From contig JABMQV010000681.1 in the NCBI GenBank assembly GCA_013203065.1, forward strand, positions 1 through 6,130: a stretch of DNA of 6,130 nt. Reading direction: 5' to 3'. The translations under genes and the position numbers were made by a program. The notes below the pieces were generated by a model, which was not told where the DNA came from, did not search any database, and saw only the letters and a program-made list of their open reading frames with translations. Positions 5,496-6,130 of the stretch are shown here, one piece after another. Position 1 is the first letter of the stretch. The number at the start of each line of letters is the position of its first letter. Source of the stretch: Desulfobacteraceae bacterium (GTDB lineage Bacteria; Desulfobacterota; DSM-4660; Desulfatiglandales; Desulfatiglandaceae).

Positions 5496-6130
5496 ATGAG
5501 CACCGAACTAAGGACCCAGTTTCTGAACTACATGACTTTACAGCGATTTTCACGGTACACGAAAAAGAATTACGTAATGGCCGTTTACGGGTTGGCAAAA
5601 TTCCACAATCAATCTCCAGACACGCTGACAAACGATCAGATTCAGGACTATTTTCGGCATCTTCTTGAGGACCGAGAGCTTTCCTGGGGGACATGCAACA
5701 ACTATTTTTCGGGTATTCTCTGTTTCTACAGGAATATCTGCAAATGGGACGAAACTCAGTTCAACATTCCCCCCCGACCCAGGATTAAAAAACTGCCCAC
5801 GGTCTTCAGCATGGAAGAAGTAAAACGCTTATTCGCCGCCACCACCAACTTGAAACATCTGGCTTTGTTGGAGACCGCATATAGCGCAGGGCTCAGGCTC
5901 AGTGAGATAGTTCACCTGAAACCCCATCACATAGAAAGCGATCCTTCAAGAATGACGATCCGGGTCGAGCAAGGCAAAGGCAAAAAGGACCGTTATACGA
6001 TTCTTTCCAAGAATTTGCTTGTGGATCTGAAAGCCTATTGGAGAAAATATCGTCCTGATAAATGGTTGTTCCCCGGCCGAGAAGCTGAGAATCATCTGAG
6101 CAGATCAGCAGCTCACATGATATATTTCAA
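5496..6130 (+). CDS. Tyrosine recombinase / phage-type integrase, 3' truncated by window
   Basis: The frame opens at the ATG at 5496 behind a consensus ribosome binding site and stays open to the window edge, giving 211 complete codons; XerC/D-like proteins are about 300, so the last third is missing. Residues about 1-90 form the helical SAM-like core-binding domain (RFSRYTKKNYVMAVYGLAKF, then SWGTCNNYFSGILCFYR). The catalytic domain starts near 105 (LPTVFSMEEVKRLF). SAGLRLSEIVHL contains the first catalytic Arg, R134, and QGKGKKDRYT contains the beta-hairpin Lys, K161. The HxxR, His/Trp and Tyr nucleophile region would lie beyond the window, so integrity cannot be judged. Wording such as IPPRPRIKKLP and the YSAGLRLSEIV block resemble integrases that I recall preceding IS91-type transposases, but that is memory-based. 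The gene is not part of the signalling operon and marks a possible mobile element boundary. Confidence 0.88.
   Translation, partial: MSTELRTQFLNYMTLQRFSRYTKKNYVMAVYGLAKFHNQSPDTLTNDQIQDYFRHLLEDRELSWGTCNNYFSGILCFYRNICKWDETQFNIPPRPRIKKLPTVFSMEEVKRLFAATTNLKHLALLETAYSAGLRLSEIVHLKPHHIESDPSRMTIRVEQGKGKKDRYTILSKNLLVDLKAYWRKYRPDKWLFPGREAENHLSRSAAHMIYF

Noticed and set aside
5494..5694. Minus-strand open frame over the integrase start
   Set aside because: It is antisense to the clear core-binding domain of the integrase, with no domain or supporting ribosome binding site.

Overview
The window looks like Gram-negative chromosomal DNA of moderate GC content with long plus-strand genes. The mixture of a BarA-type hybrid kinase, a stand-alone Hpt protein, a PilB/GspE-type ATPase fused to a receiver, and an integrase of a kind I associate with IS91-like elements suggests a Desulfobacterota (deltaproteobacterial) organism. 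That assignment is inference from protein style, not proof.

Layout, all on the plus strand: (1) positions 1-654, the 3' end of a two-component gene, probably a hybrid histidine kinase, with the end of one receiver (REC) domain and a complete second REC; (2) 667-972, a 101-residue histidine phosphotransfer (Hpt) protein; (3) 994-3201, a 735-residue PilB/GspE/MshE-type ATPase with an N-terminal MshEN c-di-GMP-binding-type motif pair, a full AAA+ type II/IV secretion ATPase core and an added C-terminal REC domain; (4) 3202-3379, a gap with a GC-rich hairpin and a plausible extended -10 promoter; (5) 3380-5209, a 609-residue membrane hybrid histidine kinase (six predicted membrane helices, HisKA, HATPase, REC); (6) 5210-5495, a non-coding gap with a near-perfect inverted repeat and a leader able to pair with the next ribosome binding site; (7) 5496 to the window end, the first 211 residues of a tyrosine recombinase, cut by the window edge.

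The first three genes are separated by only 12 and 21 bases, so they probably form one operon. Read together they suggest a complete multistep phosphorelay: hybrid kinase REC to Hpt to the REC carried on the pilus/secretion ATPase itself. The ATPase would then be a direct output of the relay and could also sense c-di-GMP. The C-terminal REC of the second kinase is an indel-free copy (124 of 143 residues identical by hand count) of the C-terminal REC of the first gene, with an identical alpha-1 helix. This suggests that two different sensors feed the same Hpt protein and hence the same ATPase. This wiring is the most interesting aspect of the window; it is an inference from domain content and gene order.
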